From Amphiura filiformis (taxonomy: Eukaryota; Echinodermata; Ophiuroidea; Amphilepidida; Amphiuridae): DNA of 64,000 bases. The notes beneath the pieces are model-generated. The model did no database searches. It was not told the origin of the DNA and saw only the letters and a program-made list of their open reading frames with translations. A program made the position numbers and the translations under genes. The DNA lies in the NCBI RefSeq assembly GCF_039555335.1, contig NC_092642.1:18629208-18693207 (forward strand). The letters run 5' to 3'. This document shows positions 35,955 through 49,073 of the stretch, piece after piece (positions within the stretch are counted from its first letter, which is position 1; each line of letters opens with the position of its first letter).

Positions 35955-36927
35955 AAACTATTCCTGATTCCTGAAAAATACAGCACTAATTTTGTTGGAT
36001 GAAACAAATATTAATCAGTTTTGCTAAATGAAACATAGCAAAATCGTAATTCTTTAGTTAGTTCTAACTGGCAATAAAATTGTATTGTTTTGTCAAGTTT
36101 TGGAACCAAAAACATGCAGTTTAGGATGTTTTTATTTATGCTTTGACAATCAAGACAAATTTCAGGTTATGGATTGTAATTTTTAGAAACATATTTTTTA
36201 TTCTTAGTCAGTGGGAGTGGTCTATTATGTAGACACCTAATCTGATTGGACAATCGCATCATTTTGGGTGTCGTCTATCAGGTTCTAGACGACCCCATCT
36301 CATCATGAGTGTTGATAACGCGTAATACGCTCATAAAGGTGCGTGTATATATCACGTTGTATGCATAGACGCAATGCGGAATACTCGCATGCACTAGCAG
36401 TACGTGCAACAAAAGATGTGAAGTTGTAAACAAGTTTCATTCATTTTATAAAAAGGGGAATTTTTATGATGTTATAACTTAATTTTTGCTTTAAAAAATA
36501 GTTTACAGTTATTAAAATAATATTATCGTAGTCTGCGCCGGCATCCACTACTCAAAATATTGGACCTGCCTGTCGTCTATCACACGTTAGAGGATAGTCA
36601 AAATAAAACTCCTATCGCTTATTCTCTAAATATTTGTTATAAACAATTCTTAAGATTATCACAAAATATTGAAATTATGAGCAAATTCATAGCCTATACT
36701 CACAATTTTAAATTCATAGACTTGTGTCAAGTCTTTGAATTTGTGACTGCAGTTGTAAGAAAACATGCAAAACATGTATTGGGTCCTTTTGCATCAAATT
36801 GGACTTTAATAGCCAATTAGAACTAAAGATTTAGGATTTAGTTGTTTCATTTGGCAAAATGGGATAATATGTAATCCAAAAATATTAGTGCTGTATTTTT
36901 CTGGAATCAGGAGTTATACTTAGTTCC
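35955..36927. mobile_element. TIR element, 1 kb, arms about 120 bp
   Basis: CTGATTCCTGAAAAATACAG..CACTAATTTTGTTGGAT and TTTAGTTAGTTCTAACTGGC recur inverted as GCCAATTAGAACTAAAG.. and CTGTATTTTTCTGGAATCAG. The interior includes an ORF of 86 codons without recognisable similarity. Confidence 0.8.
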
Positions 36928-37102
36928 TAAGGGTAGCAGCTAGATTCTTAGCATAAGAAAAGGTGATTTTTGACACCAATTATTGCCTGTGTTTTTATGA
37001 TTTCATATTTGAGTTAACATTAAATGCCACCACAAAGGCATTCCCAAGTGAAATCATCCTCCACAATTGAATACATAAATACAAAACCCACCCAAGTCCA
37101 TG

Positions 37103-37393
37103 CAGGGTCTTAGCTAGCCACCTGTCTGGCCGTCATTTTAGACGGGGAGTTTGTTCCTGGGACGGGCAAAATTAATGCACTTGACAGATGCTATATTATA
37201 AATTGTATGTTTTGAGAAGCTAATTGACCTTTTTAGTAGACCCAATTTGTAGAACAAGGCCATATCAACACATATTTGAACTCTTTGAACCCCCAATGGG
37301 CTATAGACGTCTGGTAAATGTTTTAAAGGTCAAATTAGGACAGGCAATTTTATTCAAATGACGGGCAACTCTCAATTTCTAGCTAAGACCCTG
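37103..37393. mobile_element. hAT-type MITE with 8-bp target duplication
   Basis: TIR CAGGGTCTTAGCTAG / CTAGCTAAGACCCTG is perfect over 15 bp. The 8-bp flanks AGTCCATG (37095-37102 and 37394-37401) are identical, the hAT hallmark. Confidence 0.93.
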
Positions 37394-38524
37394 AGTCCAT
37401 GGGAAGTGATTTTGAGAGAAAAACCTTTGTATCCTTTTAAGGTTAGCCGAGAGTTTTTCATGCGCTTGATTTCAGAGGGGCGTAAGTTCATAACAGAAAC
37501 AGCCATGCAGAAAATGAACAAGCGTACAGCTCAACTGATCATACTTTTCCTACATTCGACCTTGCATGATTTTTGAGTTGACACAGTCATGAAAATAACT
37601 ATAGATACTTGACAAGACCATTAGTAGCCCAGTTCTGAACCTTTTCATTGATCATTCATAACAATAGGTATCTGATGGATCAGTGAAGATAAGAAGGATT
37701 ATAATATATCCGTAACCTTGATATTATAGTACATCTCGAGGAAAAAGTGCAATGGACATGTTTTCATTTTATGTTTCAAATATCCCGCATGAAAATTGAG
37801 TATTTAACCCAAAAATGAAAATGGAACAATTTATTGGAAATCTGTTTTAACAGATTTTTTGACATCTTTTTCTGCACTGTATTATACCTAAATTAAGAAA
37901 TTTGATAAATATTAAAAGAAAATATAGGTGATACAAAAAATTGTGATTTTTACACATTTTGGGGCAAAAAAGGAAAAATAAGCAAAAATATCAAAATCTG
38001 TCTAACAGTTTCATTCATCAAGTCATAACAAACGGCCTACATGCTTAATTTCTAATAAAATATTGAAATTGTGAAAATATAGGTATTTATTGATTTTCAT
38101 GTTTTTTCTTGCAAATATGCTAATAATATGCAAATTATGAAATTGCAAAATAAAGTTTCTACATAGCATACATCTTTCAAGTATGATGTTCAAAATGACA
38201 GACATCAAAAAGAGATTCGATGAAATGTAAAGGTGTAGTAACAATTTTGGCATGGACTGTCTGGTTAGGCAAAGTACGGTAAGTTGAGCTGTACCGGGAC
38301 GTAGGCCTACTTACAATAGAATATCGATCCACGATCAAGACATGAAAAGGCTATGAAACTTGGCTTAGCTCGTGCCCGGAGCTCGGATGCCGGGGGGGTG
38401 GCACAAGCCGTTTTCGGAATTTTCTAAAATCAACAAGACAGACTTAGCAGGCCTACACATTTCTGAATTATATAAAGTGAAAAACAATCAATCACGATTC
38501 ACTGCACTCAGCGAATCAATCAAA

Positions 38525-38705
38525 TAAAACTAAAAAGAAAGGAGCAAGAAAGAATAAAGAAATAGTGAAAAGAGAAAGAAAGAGAGAAAGAAAATGAACG
38601 AAAAAGAAAGAAAGAAAGAAATGAAAAAAAAAGAAATGAAAAAGAAAGGGAGAAAGAAAAGAGGAAAGAAAGGAAGTAAAAATGAGAAAAGAGAAGAAAA
38701 AAAGA
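38525..38705 (+). repeat. GAAA-rich purine tract
   Basis: About 180 bp of nearly pure purine (AAAGAAAG, GAGAAAG types), which gives meaningless Ser/Phe-rich frames on the other strand. Confidence 0.9.
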
Positions 38706-38709
38706 AAAT

Positions 38710-38787
38710 TCAGCCACACAGAGACTCGAACCCACAAAAATAGTTCATACTAGAATCCCAGTCCAACGCTCTATCCACTCGGCCATA
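38710..38787 (-). repeat. tRNA-like sequence (SINE head or tRNA pseudogene)
   Basis: Minus strand: TGGCCGAGTGGATAGAGC (perfect A box), anticodon-arm-like GTTGGACTGGGATTCTAGT, and GGGTTCGAGTCT (B box). The acceptor stem is not convincingly paired, so probably not a working tRNA. Confidence 0.6.
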
Positions 38788-40738
38788 GAACAGCTTACGC
38801 AATTGACTGTTCTCAAAGCGGATGATAACTATAATTGGATGCAATAATTTACATGATTACAATCGCGTCCGCATTATGGCTCTTAGAATAAACATGCATG
38901 TCGGCGCTGAAATTTTGAACGAACTGATGGAGGAAAACCTCGTTTTTTGCAAAACTAGCTTCAATTTGGAGTGAAAATCAAATGGAATAGCAATTGGCAG
39001 AATGTTGAGAAATAATGTAGGTATTCAGATGTCTAAATTAACGCCTCGTAATCAAGATATCGATAATTTCACAAACCAGCTTTTTCTCAAGCAAATTGTC
39101 CAAAATTTTCCCCCAAAACGGGCTTTTAAAATTTAATCGGTACTGCATTTGGTTCTTCCCCATGGCAACATTATTTCTTTGATCGATTTGTAATACAATA
39201 CTAAAAAGAAGAAAACAATCGCTTCGGTGTGGATTTATATGGAGCGACATTTGAAAAAACCTCATGGAACGTGTTTTTGAGCTTGTGAACATGGTGGGTA
39301 AAAATGCTTTAAACGAAGGATTTTCAAATTTATTCTAATAATTTGTATATAACACACACAAAAATGTTAAGCTACATCCAATGCACCAACATTTCACTCG
39401 CTGAGATATTTGATTACTGAGAAAACTCTGTTTTAGAGAACAACTTTATACGCCTTTTTATACGCTTTTTATACGCCTCTTTGTGTAACCTTAATTCCTT
39501 CAGTTATATTTACCTGGTCAATATGGTAAGTTTTACGTATGACGATTAGCATTTCAGGGACTTCGTGGGGTTCATTTTAAATTTTGGACTTGGGTGGTTT
39601 TTTTAATCATATACAAAGACAACAATGTTTGGGTGAGATTACCACTAGTAAGATATACAAAATAAAGCACACGGGTATGTATAATGTTGGTAAGCATTCT
39701 GCCATGTAATATAAACCACACACTTTCCCAATTTTTTTCAAAAGTCACTCTCCAGCAATGAATTGGTTACAAGCGGACTTTTATACATACTGGATTTCAA
39801 TCAATGTGCTACAAGACTCAAATCATTGACTTGGGTTATTCTTTCATACATGCTATTTTTCACATGCTCAATAGACACAGTGGATGAATTATTTTTCATA
39901 CATATGACAGGCCTATGCATAGCAACAAATTCCCATGCTTAACTCAATTTGGCCACAGTATGGACTTGGGTGGGTTTTGTATTCATATATTCATTGTCCA
40001 CATTGTTACAAAGGAATATTTTTGAATTTTTTTTTTCTTTTTTCAAAAGGAAGTCCATTTGAGGAGTGTAAGTTTCAGCCGACCTGTTCTGCTGTCTTGT
40101 TGAATTTTTGCTGAATGTTTTTATTGATATAATTACAATAATTTGAGAGTTGAGAGTCAGAAAGCCTCAACTCATAATCACCTGCTCCCACAAAATGAGC
40201 ATAAAGTCGCCAGGGCACTATAGAAGATGCAGTCCATTAATCACAACAAAATTCAATTGAAAACATAAGACATTGTGCAGGAAATATTGATTTTTGAAAA
40301 CCGAAGCAAGGAGCCAAACAACTTTATACTATGAATTAAAGTTTTAACTTCAACACTACACTATTTTTTGCTCACCTGGAACGTTTTCACTAGTCTGACT
40401 AGCGTCTTCAGCAAATGGTGATGCTGTGTTGAACTTTATACTAATTTTGTGAGAGCGGGTCATAGTGAGTTATGGCTTTCTGGTTCAGAATCCTTGAATT
40501 CTTTATCTCAAGATAGCCAAGAAAGGTCATTATTATTCGTCCCATTAACATAAAAACAGTTTTTATTGATTATTTGAAAACATGATCATGTTTTTAGGGT
40601 ATCATGAGAGAAAGGTATTCTAACTCTATTTAGGCAATAGATCCAAATTTACGATTACTTTGGATTAATTAATTGATAGTTCATTAATAACAAGCATCAA
40701 AGCAGCATAATTGGATGGTTGATCCAAAAACCAAACCA

Positions 40739-41012
40739 CAATCCCGGACATAAGTCGTTCGAACACTTGTGTCAAAGTAGGACTGTTTGAGACCGTATTT
40801 CTGATATACTTGACATATTAAAATTTCGCTTTCTTTGACGTGAAGTCTGAACCATTTCCTACTACTACAACCCTCCCCCTGCCCCACCAATCAATGTTGG
40901 ATGTTTCTAGGGGTTCATGACCAAAAAACAACCAACAACATTGATCAGGGGGAATGGGGGGCATATTTGAGGTACCCATGTTAAAGTGTTCGAACAATTA
41001 TGACCGGGATTG
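40739..41012. mobile_element. MITE with CAATCCCGGACATAA ends, copy 1
   Basis: Ends CAATCCCGGACATAA..GTTCGAACAC and GTGTTCGAACAATTATGACC..GGGATTG are inverses. Nearly identical to 43289-43559. Confidence 0.88.
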
Positions 41013-42026
41013 TATTTGCGATGTCAAAAATATAACATCTAAATTTGGTTTTTGGCTCATATCTTTAAAACCAAAGTAGGTATTACAACCAAATTTGGCA
41101 CACATTATCACAATGATATGTGTCATGTTTTCTGAATTGGACAGCATGATATCGATTAAATTAAGGGAACGGTCAATGAAAATGTGTCGCACACCATGTA
41201 AACCTATGTGAAAACTGTCCTATTTTCAAGGGTGTTTTGCCTGCCAATTTAAAATGATTTAGTAGAATTTAATGATTTTTTCAGATATTATTCCTGAAAG
41301 TAAGAACTTTATATACACAATAATATTTTCTATGGGGAATCTTTATATTTTAGGGATCGGTCAATATAAATATTGAATATTATAGGTTTTTTGAATGTAA
41401 ATTAGGTACTTTTTTTATGACAAAAGACCACATTTTGATATTAAGTGTTAAAAGAAATCATTTTCATTGCAAATATATTTAAATTGTGTACAATTTAATA
41501 AATATTCGATATTAAATGCCAAACTTTGTGCTAAATTGATCACTGATTGAGCCACTGGAAGTGAATTACCGCAGAGGCAAGACTTATCTTCAGTAGATAG
41601 CAGGGTTTATCTTCAGTAGATAGCAAACCACTGCACAACCTGTACGCTTTTTGGTTCGTGATCAGTAGAGTACAATCATTTCACCCATATAAACAGAAAG
41701 CCAGAGATTCACAGATGGAGGCGACACCCGAGTAATGTGTTTTTGAATTTATCCTCAATTCAAATATTAAAGTGAAAAACAAAACAATCAACGTGCATTT
41801 TCAAGAAATTTGATGTAAATTTGATGTAAATGTCAAAATCCAAAATGTTAATACATCTTATTCAGACAAAGTTACTAAATGACTCATCATTAAAAATGAA
41901 AAAAAAATTGTAAAAATATATCCATTTACTTTTGATTATTTTATTCAACAGTGTCAAAGCAATTTCATGTGTAAATGAGAGGGGACGATAATGACAATGT
42001 TTAAGTTGTCATACAGACCAAAAATC

Positions 42027-42027
42027 A

Positions 42028-42090
<63 letters not shown>

Positions 42091-42091
42091 T

Positions 42092-42142
<51 letters not shown>
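42027..42142 (+). repeat. (CAT)n microsatellite
   Basis: About 38 trinucleotides with one T for C interruption. Read in frame it gives poly-Ser or poly-Asp artefacts. Confidence 0.98.
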
Positions 42143-42143
<1 letters not shown>

Positions 42144-42646
42144 ATACATACATACATAATTATCATACGTGGTCTGGGCATACGTAATTATTTATTTATC
42201 TATCATTCAAACATACAACAAATCCATTATGCGAGTTAACGATCATAAAGAATTCCTTCATAAGCACTATATGTAGCAAGTCCTTCATTCAGTCTCGCTC
42301 CAAAACTAAGTCTAATCGTGAAATTTAAATATACTGTATGGACTTTGCATTTTAGGATGCGCACATGACGATAAGCCAACGGTATACCACACGCAAATCA
42401 ATGTATACCATCGATAATCCACTACTGTTAAAGATTTGATCATAGTGATTTCTAATATTCTATGAATATGGTGGTATATCGTTAATTTATGGGTTTATGG
42501 TGTACAAATCGACACAATATTTTCACAACAATATGGATTACCGATATGATCATTTCAGAAATTAATTTTTTTAGCGCAATTTGTCAATTTAAATAACATG
42601 ATCAATGTGACACTTCTCAATGAATAAAACCAAACCAAAACCACTA

Positions 42647-42715
42647 GCCTTCAATAGCTCAATCGGTTAGAGCGCTCTTGATATGCAATTAACGAGGCGT
42701 GTTCGAATCAAGCCA
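42647..42715 (+). repeat. tRNA-like sequence
   Basis: TAGCTCAATCGGTTAGAGCG (A box/D arm) and GTGTTCGAATCAAGCC (B box) are 31 bp apart. The stems are imperfect, so it is likely a SINE head or pseudogene. Confidence 0.55.
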
Positions 42716-43288
42716 AGTATTTATTTTTCCTATTTATTAATTGTTATAAATATTTCAGGAAAATTTTCTTTCAAATAACTTTGCAGAGCAACTGTTGTCA
42801 AACTCTTTTTATTTTTTCAACTAAAATGCTAAATGTCACTATTATGCGCAGTTTATTGTGTCTTCTTAGTATATCAGGCAGATTCTCCTATACTCCGTTT
42901 GTTGTGCTATAAGTTAATATGTTGTTTCATGAAGATGATTCATATTTTCCTGTGATTTATCCCTAAATCGTGGACTATACATTGACCATGTTTACTAGTA
43001 TTCATCCTTATGATCACCAGGACCTACAAGGATATGAATTTGAAAACATCTCCTTGCGCATTTAAACATAGATTTTCTTAGAATGTGAATTTGCATGGTT
43101 TTTATGGTCCGGTATACATTTTCATTGACCGTTCCTTTAATTTATAATATTTAATACTGCCCATTTTATAAAACTGAGAACATATTGTTGTGATAAAAGC
43201 GTGCAAATTTGGTTGTAATAGCTGCTTCCGTTTTAAAGATATGAGCTAAAAACCAATTTTAGATGATTTTTTTTGGACATCGCCAATA

Positions 43289-43559
43289 CAATCCCGGACA
43301 TAAGTCGTTCGAACACTTGTGTCAAAGTAGGACTGTTTGAGACCGTATTTCTGATATACTTGACATATTAAAATTTACGCTTTCTTTGACGTGAAGTCTG
43401 AACCATTTCCTACTACTACAACCTCCCCTGCCCCACCAATCAATGTTGGATGTTTCTAGGGTTCATGACCAAAAAACAACCAACAACATTGATCAGGGGG
43501 AATGGGGGCATATTTGAGGTACCCATGTTAAAGTGTTCGAACAATTATGACCGGGATTG
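43289..43559. mobile_element. MITE with CAATCCCGGACATAA ends, copy 2
   Basis: Same orientation and nearly the same sequence as 40739-41012, differing by a few single-base indels. Confidence 0.88.
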
Positions 43560-44930
43560 CAGTTTGGTTGTGGTGCCTTACACATATCAAAGTCTAGTAA
43601 TTTTTGTACATTTTCAAAATATGCTTCACAGTATCAGGCACTGGTTCCTGTGGTTTTAAATGGGGTACTGAACCCCATTTTTATGTATTGGTCAAGCTAA
43701 AATGTGTGAAATTGAATAAAAGTGAAATTAAAAGATTTGTTGGCGGGATGCTCATCCTACCCATGCATCCCACCAAAAACTGCTTTTGTTGAAAACCCCC
43801 TTATATCAGTGATTTTTTTTATGTGTTCTCAAAATTGCTCAAGTGGATGTAAGGGGTTTTGAAACTAAGCTCTTCATTTGTAGTTGAACCAGTTATGTAA
43901 CTACTTGTCACAAAGGGGCCATGTGGCAGAACCATTACATAGAATGGTCTGTTGAACCTCTAAATGAACATTGGAAAACAATGCATTTTTCAACCTATTT
44001 ATTTTTTAACTAAGTTTTACAAGTTTTATTGCTTTTCATTTTCCTTGAAGAACCAAAATGGACAGCAATATATCATTGTGAAACATAATTTTGAGGAGAA
44101 TTTGCCAATATCTCAAAAAGTGAAAATGTTTTTGTGGTGAATGGTCATGTACTTTATGCTACATAGCTAGAATGTCTGTTTTTGGAGAACAGCAATAAAT
44201 TGCTCACAGTATGTTTTAATACATATATTTGTTTGTCTGAATCTTATTGTATTTGTGTTTGGTTTTTGTCGGTTTGGGTTGGAGTGTTATAATGCATCAA
44301 GCATAATGCATTGAATATTAAATTGTTCCCAATACACACAATTCTACCTATGCAATATTCTACCTACCTCACTAGATTTGAGAACCTTAAATGCATTTAA
44401 ATATTAAAGCAAGTGTGAGGTAGATATATATAGGTTGAGCCAACACTAGCCCTGTTTTGTTATGTCCCATTTGTTTGATTAAAATCTGTGTATATGAACC
44501 TACAAGAAAGAGTTAATAGGTCAAATAATGGATAAAATGTTGCCCTTTCCCTTGCTAAGACATGACACTGAGCATGACTTTTAAGAATAACAAACATGCT
44601 GCAATCCCAGCATTCTGTATGTTGGTTATTACATAAATGTCTATATCAGCAGTATAGTTATAATCACTTCATCAATACCAATATCAGCACTTTGTCAATA
44701 CCAATATCAGCATTTGATAGTCACTTCATAAATACCGCTATCAGCAGTACATTATAGTTACTTCATCAATACCGATATCAGTGGTAGATTATAGTTACTT
44801 CATCAATACTGATATCAGCAGTAGATAGTTACTTCATCAATGCCGATATCAGCAGTAGATTATAGTTATTTCACCGATACCGATATCAGCAGTAGATTAT
44901 AGTTACTTCATCAATACCAGTATCAGTTAG

Positions 44931-45479
44931 AGGTTAATAACTGCGCATCGAATTATTTGGAGGGTGAAAAATCTAAACATTTTGCCTTTGGAACCGAGGA
45001 ATATCGTAGCCCGAGGGATATTCCGAGGTCCAAAGCAAAATGTTTAGATTTTTCACAATGCCCGACTATATTACCGATGCAAAGTTATTAACCTCATTCA
45101 TAACTGTCACTTTAATCTCTTCACCTTACAAAATAACACAAAATTTTGCTCAAACGTTTATAAAAATAGATGATTTTTATATCTTCCCTTTCCAAAAATC
45201 GATCAGGCTAAAACATGACGACCAATAACAAAAGTGCGTATCACAATCTGTTCAAATATGGTAGCGCGCAAATCCAAATCGGCAGCCAACGCTGCCAAGC
45301 AGTTTGTTCGACGCACAACAACAACGCAAACGCCGGTCAATTGTAATGCGACATTGGAACAATTACGCATTTTGCGGTCAATTGTGAGATATTAATGACC
45401 TCGATTTGCGTTAGCGTTTTCACAAATAACTAAATGTAATTGGATCGCACACATCGCGTTTATTAATGAGGTTATGAAT
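44931..45479. mobile_element. Foldback element, copy 1
   Basis: AGGTTAATAACTGCGCATCG and AAATCTAAACATTTTGCCTT are inverted within 150 bp as AAAGCAAAATGTTTAGATTT and CGATGCAAAGTTATTAACCT. The rest runs to ATTAATGAGGTTATGAA. A second copy is at 48541-49069. Confidence 0.85.
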
Positions 45480-45504
45480 AGTAGATAGTTACTTCATCAA
45501 TACT

Positions 45505-45710
45505 AGAGCGGTTCTCGGGTTGCGCGGTTTTCGGCATACGCGGTTGGTGTGTAAGGTTGTTGGGTGATGGTATGGTAGTGGTTGTGTTTAGATGTGAGTT
45601 TCTTTTCAGAACCCTGTATGGGCGAAGCCTGGATGGTGGATGGGGAGTGTGGGGTGATTAAAGAAGGAAATAATATGGAAATGTAATAGGCCGCACAGCT
45701 GTGTAATGTT
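45505..45710. repeat. Dispersed repeat with AGAGCGGTTCTCGGG end
   Basis: AGAGCGGTTCTCGGGTTGCG is matched in reverse complement at about 6740-6770 (CCCGAGAACCGCTCTAG). Low information. Confidence 0.5.
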
Positions 45711-45869
45711 TATGTTTTACAAGATGCCCAGAGCACGGGTTGGGATATGGGATATCCCCTCATGGTGTCGAGTTCACAACAGGTGTTGGTATTGCTTTAC
45801 CAAAACAACCCGAGCCGTGTGTTGGAAGTTTTTGTATGTATAGACAGTTTCCCAGCAATGTTGACTATA

Positions 45870-46310
45870 CCCACCAAGTTTCATGCCCATACGACAGATT
45901 TTAGTCATTTGACCTCAGATGACCCCTAACTGACCTTGGATTACCCCCAAAATGACCTTCCAAACATTTGACTCTTAATGCTGACTGTACTCACCAAATT
46001 TCATGCTGTTATGTCAGTTTTTAGTAATTTGACATCAGATGACCCCTGGGTGACCTCAGATGACACCGAAATGACCTTCCAATAATTTGACTCTAAATGT
46101 TGACTATACCCACCAAGTTTCGTGCCCATATAACAGTTTTAGTAATTTGACCTCAGATGCCCCTAGGTGACCTCGGATGACCCCGAAATGACCTTCCAAA
46201 ATTTTACTCTTAAGTGTTGACTATACCCACCAAGTTTCGTGCCCATATGACAGTTTTTAGTCATTTGACCTCAGATGAACCCTGGGTGACCTTGGATGAC
46301 CCCGAAATCT
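45870..46310 (-). repeat. Half-site satellite, third array, inverted, about 4 units
   Basis: Reverse complement of the 3885-5200 family: CCACCAAGTTTCATGCCCAT, TTTGACCTCAGATGACCCC. TGACCT-4-TGACCC spacing is kept. Confidence 0.88.
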
Positions 46311-46399
46311 ATTCAGCTCTGTAAGAACATCAACTACAAATACAACTGACCAAGTTTAGGCGATACACCATGTTGTTAAAACCCCTGTAGACCCTATAA

Positions 46400-46632
46400 G
46401 GAACAAACCAAAAGATCGATGACGTCCTATAAACGTAACTAGTTTCATTTCTCAGCCGACCCCTCCCTCCCTGCCAGAAACGTAATAATGAAATGTTGAA
46501 AATTTTGACATAATAATAATAATGACACATTCTTCAGACCGATGGTTTTGTACAAACGTAATCGAGTATTTTTACCCCTCACCCCTAAACGAAACTCGTT
46601 TATAGGACGTCATTGATCTTTTGGTTTGTTCC
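46400..46632. mobile_element. MITE with GGAACAAACCAAAAGATCGA ends
   Basis: GGAACAAACCAAAAGATCGA..TGACGTCCTATAAACG versus CGTTTATAGGACGTCATTGA..TCTTTTGGTTTGTTCC; TIR about 36 bp with one mismatch. Confidence 0.93.
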
Positions 46633-47457
46633 CTAATACTCGGCATCATCGCACATGTTGACTTCCAAACTTCATCACAACATAAACTTCGACAATGATC
46701 CATTCATACTGTCCCATTTATTGATACCTTCTGTTTGTATCAATTGCCAGTGAGCAAAATACACGTGCTCTGTTCACTATACACAGCATGGTAGGCCTAT
46801 ATGTAGCTATGTGCACGATATTACAACCTCTACCTTGCTGCATTTGATTTGCAGTTCTGACATCTGGCCTTGCGCCGGTTTAACAATCAGGTCAAACCTT
46901 TGGAGCGGGGCTATAGACAGGGATGACAGAATGCTGTGTCGTCATTAATTAAATAAAATGTATTACTTTTGGTAAACAATTTAGTATTTAGTTTTGTTTA
47001 GTTGTGGCGTTAAAATACCCAAACAATTAAGTTTCTGACGATACAGTTCTTTCAGGGACACCCTGTATATAGCATGTTTGTACTACAGTATCGATTTTAT
47101 TGAAGGTCACTGGTAAACAAACACTTGATAGTCTGTGCCTCGGGCCAGACTGTATGTGGCTATAACCATGTTTGTTTGGATCGCTCGACACAAATTGGCT
47201 GTGTAGAAGACTAGGTATGTGCAAACAAATTAGCAAATTAACGAAGCAGCACAAAAGCAAACAAAAAATACACCCATTGCCCGCTATTTACCGCACGAAA
47301 TGAACGACTCTAATCATGTACCGCACGAAATGAACGACTCTAATCAGCTGCGGCAATTCCCCAATGGTGGATAGGCCTATACTATACACGTATTCTTATT
47401 CGTGCATTTGACGGACTTGGGTGGGTTTTTTTGGTTAAATATCTCCTCTCCTGAACA

Positions 47458-47710
47458 CATATGTGACCCCTCGGCACAACTGAGCCCTGAAGTCGCCAAT
47501 CATCATTTTTGAGATATTCAACCAAAATATTCTGCTTTAAAATGATGTATATCATGTCTATAGTAGGCCTACTTGACATTTAAGTAGTGAAAATCAATAA
47601 AACAGTCAATAAATCCTTTGTTTCCTATTGTTTATTGTTAAGTTCGATGGAGCATATCTCAATAGTGGCACTGGCGACATCCGGGCTCAGTTGTGCCGAG
47701 GGGTCACATA
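47458..47710. mobile_element. MITE with ATATGTGACCCCTCGGCACA ends
   Basis: The left ATGTGACCCCTCGGCACAAC, TGAGCCCTGAAGTCGCCA is inverted at the right TGGCGACATCCGGGCTCA, GTTGTGCCGAGGGGTCACAT. Confidence 0.92.
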
Positions 47711-48015
47711 TTATTATAGAAAATCTATCTACTTCTTCATTCGATTACATACTATATACCCTGCAACTTTCAATCTACACAGTGGCTAGATAAACCCTTA
47801 AACGTGCGAACAAATATTGCAAAACAAAATTAAAGTATGGCTCTCCGCCTATGGCTCCGCCCATACAACTAATATCATCAGTAGAGTATAGTTACTTCAT
47901 CAGTACCAATATCAGTAGTAGATTATAGTTACTTCATCAATACCTATATCAGCAGTAGATCGTTACTTCATCAATACCGATTTTAGCAGTAGATTATAGT
48001 CACTTCATCAATACC

Positions 48016-48372
48016 ATTATTATGTCTTCAGAATCTGGGCTCCTATACTTTGTACATAACCTGGCTGTCTGATAAATTTGTGTATCGCTCCCCTGGAGCT
48101 ACAGGGTTTTTGTGTATCTGTAGCCTCTTCATAGAGTGCATAGTTCATATACTTTATATGTAAAAGTCTCTGTTGGTGTGATTTTTTTGTTGTTTATGTG
48201 ACAAGCCATGACCAAAAATCAAATTTTTGACCAAAAATCACACATTTTTGACCAAAAAACACATTTTTGACCAAAAATCACTTTTTTGACCAAAAATCAC
48301 ATTTTTGACCAAAAATCACTTTTATGACCAAAAATCACATTTTGACCAAAAATCATATTTTTGACCAAATGT
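48016..48372 (+). mobile_element. Truncated copy of the element at 51507-52012
   Basis: Starts ATTATTATGTCTTCAGAATC, shares the unique stretch GTACATAACCTGGCTGTCTG, then a GACCAAAAATCACATTTTT minisatellite. It lacks the right terminal inverse. Confidence 0.8.
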
Positions 48373-48540
48373 GCTTGATTATAATTACTTCATCAATACC
48401 GATATCACCAGTAGATTATAGGCTTAGATAGTTACTTCATCAATACCGATTTTAGCAGTAGATTATAGTTACTTCATCAATACCGATATCAGCAGTAGAT
48501 TATAGTTACTTCATCTATACCAGTATCAGCAGTTGATTAG

Positions 48541-49069
48541 AGGTTAATAACTGCGCATCGGTTATTTGGAGGCATTGTGAAAAATCTAAACATTTTGCCT
48601 TTGGAACCGAGGAATATATATTCCGAGGTCCAAAGCAAAATGTTTAGATTTTTCACAATGCCCGCCATATAACCGATGCAAAGGTATTAACCTCATTCAT
48701 AACCGTCACTTTGATCTTTTAACTTTACCAAATAACATAAACTTTTCCTCAAAAGTTTGTAAAAATAAACAATTTTTACATCTTCCCTTTCCCAAAATCG
48801 ATCAGGCTAAAACAAAACGACCAATAACAAAAGTGCGCATCAGAATCTGTGCAAATATGGTAGCGCGATCCAGATATCGGCAGCCAGCGCCAAGAGTTCG
48901 TTGGACGCTTAATACGCGCACGAGAAGTCAATTGTGTGCGACATTGGAACAATTACGCATTTTGCGGTCAATTGTGAGATATTAATGACCTCGATTTGCA
49001 TTCGCGTTTTCACAAATAATAAAATATGATTGGATCGCACGCATCACGTTTATTAATGAGGTTATGAAT
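48541..49069. mobile_element. Foldback element, copy 2
   Basis: Same ends and body as 44931-45479. Flanked by TTA on both sides (GATTA before, TTATA after), a possible 3-bp target duplication. Confidence 0.82.
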
Positions 49070-49073
49070 TATA

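Larger units (their letters stand above)
41013..43288. repeat. Inverted-repeat-ended segment between the two MITE copies
   Basis: The first about 180 bp (TTTGCGATGTC.., TTTTTGGCTCATATCTTTAA.., GGAACGGTCAATGAAAATG) recur inverted at 43110-43288 (CATTTTCATTGACCGTTCC.., TTAAAGATATGAGCTAAAAA). The interior holds a CAT microsatellite and a tRNA-like sequence. Confidence 0.75.

Noticed and set aside
38516-38737. Phe/Ser-rich hydrophobic ORFs resembling membrane segments
   Set aside because: Complement of a GAAA-rich purine tract.
41954-42239. Poly-Ser and poly-Asp ORFs
   Set aside because: Translation of the CAT microsatellite.
48190-48370. GACCAAAAATCAC repeats considered as a CRISPR array
   Set aside because: No unique spacers; simple 17-19-bp tandem repeat inside a eukaryotic transposon.
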